Source: DASZGI01 sp035938995
GTDB lineage: Bacteria; Actinomycetota; Actinomycetes; Streptomycetales; Catenulisporaceae
Assembly: GCF_035938995.1 (NCBI RefSeq)
Contig: NZ_DASZGI010000107.1
Coordinates: 1-9,184, forward strand
Length of the DNA stretch: 9,184 nucleotides
Reading direction: 5' to 3'
The translations under genes were made by a program, and so were the position numbers. Below, piece by piece: positions 6,614-9,184 of the stretch. Numbering within the stretch: position 1 is the first letter of the stretch; each line of letters opens with the position of its first letter. The notes under the pieces are model-generated. The model saw only the letters and a list, made by a program, of their open reading frames with translations, did not search any database and had not been told where the DNA came from.

Positions 6614-7048
6614 GTGAGACCCAGGGGTGCTCGTGACGGCAAGCGCCGAGACGCCGAGAGCGGCGTCTCGGCGGTCGAGTTCGTCATGCTCACCCCGCTC
6701 GCGTTCTTGATGATCTTCCTGACCGTGCAGTTCGCGCTCTACATGTATTCGCGGCACGTCGCCATCGCAGCTTCCCAGGAGGGTGCACGCGTCGCGCGGA
6801 CTGAGGCGGCCACGAACACGAACTGGCAGACGGACGCCACCGACGAGGCCGATCACTGGGTGACCCAGCTCGCGCCGAGCCTGAGCAGTCTCGGCTCCCA
6901 GGCAGCGAAGGAAAAAGTCGACGGCGTGGACAACGTCTCCGTCACGGTCACCGTCTCCGTGCCGTCGCTCTTCCCGTGGTGGTCCGGATCGCTGTCGGTC
7001 ACCGAGATGAGCGAAGGCCCGATCGAGCAGTTCATCCCCGACAACTGA
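6614..7048 (+). CDS. TadE-like pseudopilin
   Basis: A 144-residue protein with a short basic N-terminus, a prepilin-type motif SG|VSAVEF (Gly17, Glu22 at +5), one hydrophobic helix (VMLTPLAFLMIFLTVQFAL) and a hydrophilic outer domain. The YSRHVAIAASQEGARVART segment just after the helix is characteristic of TadE-like proteins, minor pilins processed by the same peptidase as Flp. There is no cysteine, unlike its three pilin-like neighbours. The outer domain is helical at first and then Val/Thr/Ser-rich with alternating V-x-V-x strands. The start is GTG at 6614, 4 nt after the pilin stop, with no good ribosome site, so it probably depends on coupling to pilin translation and would be made at a lower level. 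The exact start is somewhat uncertain. Confidence 0.85.
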   Translation: MRPRGARDGKRRDAESGVSAVEFVMLTPLAFLMIFLTVQFALYMYSRHVAIAASQEGARVARTEAATNTNWQTDATDEADHWVTQLAPSLSSLGSQAAKEKVDGVDNVSVTVTVSVPSLFPWWSGSLSVTEMSEGPIEQFIPDN

Positions 7049-7076
7049 CAAGGACCAGGACAGCCAGGGAGGTGTG

Positions 7077-7523
7077 ATGAAGCGGAAGCGCGATCGCCGG
7101 CCGCGGGAGTCCGGTATATCAGCGGTCGAGGTCGTGATCCTCGCGCCGGTCGTCATCGGCTTCGTCATGTTCCTGGTGGCTCTCGGAGTCCTGGTCGACG
7201 CGCGGGGGAGCATCCAGGGCGCGGCCCGCGACGCGGCGCGCATGGGCTCGCTGCAACGCGATCCGACATCGGCGGAGCGGGCGGCGCAGCAAGCGGCCAC
7301 TGCCGACGGAATGGACAGCACGTGCGACGGCGGCTGGTCCGTCAACGAGGTCGATCCGAACACCGGCAACCAGACGGCGGCGTTCGCCCCCGGCGAGCTC
7401 TACACGGTCCAGATCGTGTGCAACGTCAACCTCAGAAGCCTGGACTGGTTCAGCTTCGGCACCAAGACCTTCGTGATCAACGCCACCGCCCCGCTGGACT
7501 ACTTCCGGAGGTCGACGCCATGA
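7077..7523 (+). CDS. TadE-like pseudopilin with a cysteine pair
   Basis: A 148-residue protein with a very basic N-terminus (KRKRDRRPR), the prepilin-type motif SG|ISAVEV (Gly13, Glu18 at +5), a hydrophobic helix (VVILAPVVIGFVMFLVAL), and an outer domain with GAARDAARMGS after the helix, as in TadE-like proteins. Two cysteines in the outer domain (about residues 83 and 115) could form a disulfide. It is probably a minor pilin or fibre tip component. I chose ATG 7077 over the adjacent GTG 7074 because the AGGGAGG ribosome site (7066-7072) leaves only one base before the GTG. Even so, 4 nt is short spacing. The stop overlaps the next gene by 4 nt (ATGA). Confidence 0.85.
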   Translation: MKRKRDRRPRESGISAVEVVILAPVVIGFVMFLVALGVLVDARGSIQGAARDAARMGSLQRDPTSAERAAQQAATADGMDSTCDGGWSVNEVDPNTGNQTAAFAPGELYTVQIVCNVNLRSLDWFSFGTKTFVINATAPLDYFRRSTP

Positions 7524-7993
7524 GGCTCCGGATGCCGCGCCGCATGCCGGGCCTGCCCCGGCGTCATGAGCGCGGCTCCTTCACCTTCATCGTCGTCTTC
7601 TGGGCTCTGATGACGATGCTGCTCGGCGGGCTCGTGATCGATGGCGGGCTGGCGATCACCGAGCGGCAGCGCATCGGCGACATCGCGGAGCAGGCCGCGC
7701 GCGCCGCGGCGGACGACCTGAACCAGGACCAGCTGCGCCAGGGCAATTACGCGCTTGACAGCACTTACTCGGCTCAGTGCGATGCGGTGGTCCAGGCGTC
7801 GGGACTCGACCCGGCGTCGGCGATTACCGAGTGCCTCCAGACGGGAACGAAACAACTGGCGGGGGGCCAAGTCGTGCCGGTCGTCACAGTGCGGCTCACG
7901 TTCACCTACAACCCGATCCTGCTCAGCATGTTCTACAGCGGCACGTTCACCGCGAACGCCAGCGCCACCGCCTATCCCCAACCCGGGTTCTGA
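7520..7993 (+). CDS. TadG-like pilus-associated protein
   Basis: A 157-residue protein with a basic N-terminus and a single membrane helix (about residues 22-42, ending LGGLVIDGG), followed by AITERQRIGDIAEQAARAAADD. That segment is typical of the N-terminal part of TadG-like proteins, where a VDGG turn and an Arg/Gln-rich helix follow the membrane helix. Gly19 is followed by SFTFIV, so the Glu at +5 that prepilin peptidases prefer is replaced by Ile24 and the protein may stay unprocessed. It lacks the long C-terminal von Willebrand-like domain of large TadG proteins. Two outer cysteines (about residues 87 and 105) may pair. The ATG has CGGAGG 8 nt upstream and overlaps the stop of the TadE-like gene by 4 nt. 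The longer open frame upstream of the ATG is a shadow of that gene. Confidence 0.8.
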   Translation: MRLRMPRRMPGLPRRHERGSFTFIVVFWALMTMLLGGLVIDGGLAITERQRIGDIAEQAARAAADDLNQDQLRQGNYALDSTYSAQCDAVVQASGLDPASAITECLQTGTKQLAGGQVVPVVTVRLTFTYNPILLSMFYSGTFTANASATAYPQPGF

Positions 7994-8019
7994 TTCGACG
8001 TCGGAGAGCGAGGTACGCC

Positions 8020-9184
8020 ATGGCACCCCCCTCGGGCGCGCCGACTCGGTCGGCGCCCGGCGCCCAGGCCGAGCAGTGGGTCCCGCGCCCGCAGCGGCTA
8101 AAGCACCACCGCACCTTCACGGACGTGGTCAAGGGGCTCGGCGCGCTGCTCGCGCTCGTCTTGCTGATCGGCGTCATTCCGTTCGCCCTGGTGCGCTACA
8201 TCGGCTGGCCGCTGCCGCACCACATGCCGTCCGCGGACTTCTTCAAGCAGGCGATCACCCCCGACGTGCTGCTCAAGGCGCTCGCGGTCATCGTGTGGGT
8301 GGCCTGGGCCCAGTTCGTGGCCTGCGTCGTGGTCGAGATGGCGGCCGCGCGGCGCGGGGTCGGGATGCCCGCGCGCGTGCCCGGCGCGGGCCCGAGCCAG
8401 TTCCTCGCCCGGCAACTCGTCGCGGCGCTGCTGATGATCACGGCATCGGCTGCCTCATTCGTGCCCGATCTCGCGCACCTCGGTGCCCAAGCGGGACCGC
8501 CCGCCCTGCGCAATCCGATCGCTTCGACGGCCGGCGCCGTCCCGGGACCCGGAGCACCTGGTGCAGGGCAGGGCCAGTCCCAAGCGCAGGGCCAAGGACG
8601 CACGGCCGCGGCATTCCTCAGCCCGGCCAAAGCGCACGGTCTCTTCACCCAGTCGGGTCGCGATTCCGCCGCCGCATCCGTGAACGCCAGCGCGGGGACG
8701 AGCGTCAATCTGCCGACGCTGCGCGGGGAAACCGGCGTCCGTCTCGCAGACGATTCGTCCACCTCCGCCCTCGACGCGGGCAGCGATCCGAGCCTGGCCG
8801 CGGCTTCGGGCGGCACGAAGCTCTACCGGGTGCAGCCTCCGCACGGCCGCCATCACGACTCGCTGTGGGAGATCGCGCAGCGGCATCTCGGCGATGGCCG
8901 CAGGTACAAGGAGATCTTCGCCCTCAACAAGGACCGGGTGCAGCCCGACGGGAGCAAGCTGACCATCGCCTCGCTGATCCGGCCAGGCTGGATTCTGACG
9001 ATGCCCGCCGACGCTACTGGTGGCGACCTGGTCACTGAGCCGCCGGCATTGCCGCTGCCCGGAAGCGGAACCTCGGCTCCATCTCAGGGCACTACTCCAA
9101 CGCCACCGCCGCGCCTCCATGGCCCTCTGCCACCTCAGGACACTGCGCCGGCGACGCCATCTCCGTCCGCGACCGGCACGCAAG
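8020..9184 (+). CDS. Multi-pass membrane protein with LysM domain, 3' end missing
   Basis: The first 388 codons are present and the gene is open at the right edge. Order of parts: a cytoplasmic Pro/Ala/Arg-rich N-terminus; membrane helices at about residues 40-58, 84-106 and 129-149; a flexible Gly/Gln/Ala-rich stretch (about 170-200); a LysM-type domain (about 267-329) with YRVQPPHGRHHDSLWEIAQR, a KEIFALN middle and a PGWILTMP end; then a Pro/Ser/Thr-rich linker. With three helices and a cytoplasmic start, the LysM domain would lie outside, where it could bind peptidoglycan. ATG 8020 follows the TadG-like stop by 26 nt and has CGAGG 6 nt upstream. In actinomycetes, related large proteins next to Tad genes often continue into a BTAD/AfsR-like regulatory region; that part, if present, lies beyond the window. 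LysM is well supported by pattern; role is inference. Confidence 0.8.
   Translation, partial: MAPPSGAPTRSAPGAQAEQWVPRPQRLKHHRTFTDVVKGLGALLALVLLIGVIPFALVRYIGWPLPHHMPSADFFKQAITPDVLLKALAVIVWVAWAQFVACVVVEMAAARRGVGMPARVPGAGPSQFLARQLVAALLMITASAASFVPDLAHLGAQAGPPALRNPIASTAGAVPGPGAPGAGQGQSQAQGQGRTAAAFLSPAKAHGLFTQSGRDSAAASVNASAGTSVNLPTLRGETGVRLADDSSTSALDAGSDPSLAAASGGTKLYRVQPPHGRHHDSLWEIAQRHLGDGRRYKEIFALNKDRVQPDGSKLTIASLIRPGWILTMPADATGGDLVTEPPALPLPGSGTSAPSQGTTPTPPPRLHGPLPPQDTAPATPSPSATGTQ

Noticed and set aside
7755..9038. A 427-codon plus-strand open frame across the TadG-like and LysM genes
   Set aside because: It is Arg/Ser/Gly-rich and overlaps two genes with recognisable domains and ribosome sites in other frames.
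1..9184. CRISPR arrays, tRNA or rRNA genes, insertion sequences, attachment sites
   Set aside because: I saw no spaced repeats, cloverleaf-like sequence, transposase motifs or terminal inverted repeats. The plus-strand region has gaps too short for RNA genes, and no rho-independent terminator with a T-run was found.

Overview
The window is high-GC, tightly packed, and uses GTG as well as ATG starts. Its gene set (lipoprotein, SAF-domain protein, CpaE-like, CpaF/TadA-like, TadB-like, TadC-like, pilin-like, TadE-like, TadG-like and LysM proteins) is typical of the Tad/Flp-type pilus or type II secretion-like clusters of filamentous actinomycetes. No genus can be assigned from the sequence alone.

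Layout. Positions 1-1117 hold two minus-strand genes for exported proteins. A lipoprotein (1117-476) overlaps by 10 nt the start of a secreted, cysteine-containing protein that runs off the left edge (485-1). A 317-nt divergent intergenic region (1118-1434) follows. It carries a perfect 7+7 inverted repeat (1290-1304) and promoter-like hexamers facing right. From 1435 to the right edge nine genes run on the plus strand with very small gaps or overlaps, so they are probably one operon: SAF-domain membrane protein, CpaE/ParA-like protein, CpaF/TadA-like motor ATPase, TadB-like and TadC-like platform proteins, a small Flp-like pilin, two TadE-like proteins, a TadG-like protein, and a large LysM-containing membrane protein cut by the right edge.

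How the genes could work together. By analogy with Tad systems, the CpaF-like ATPase powers the TadB/TadC-like platform. The platform would extract the processed pilin and pseudopilins from the membrane and assemble them into a short surface fibre. The CpaE-like protein would position the machine, and the SAF protein would act at the membrane or wall. Three of the four pilin-like products share a G-x-S-A-V-E processing motif, and three of the four carry exactly two extracytoplasmic cysteines. No prepilin peptidase, secretin or TadD-type lipoprotein lies inside the window.

The system is recognisable rather than wholly new. Its notable departures are a CpaE-like protein without the P-loop lysine, cysteine-paired pilin subunits, a LysM membrane protein at the operon end, and a divergent lipoprotein/secreted-protein pair sharing a possible control region.
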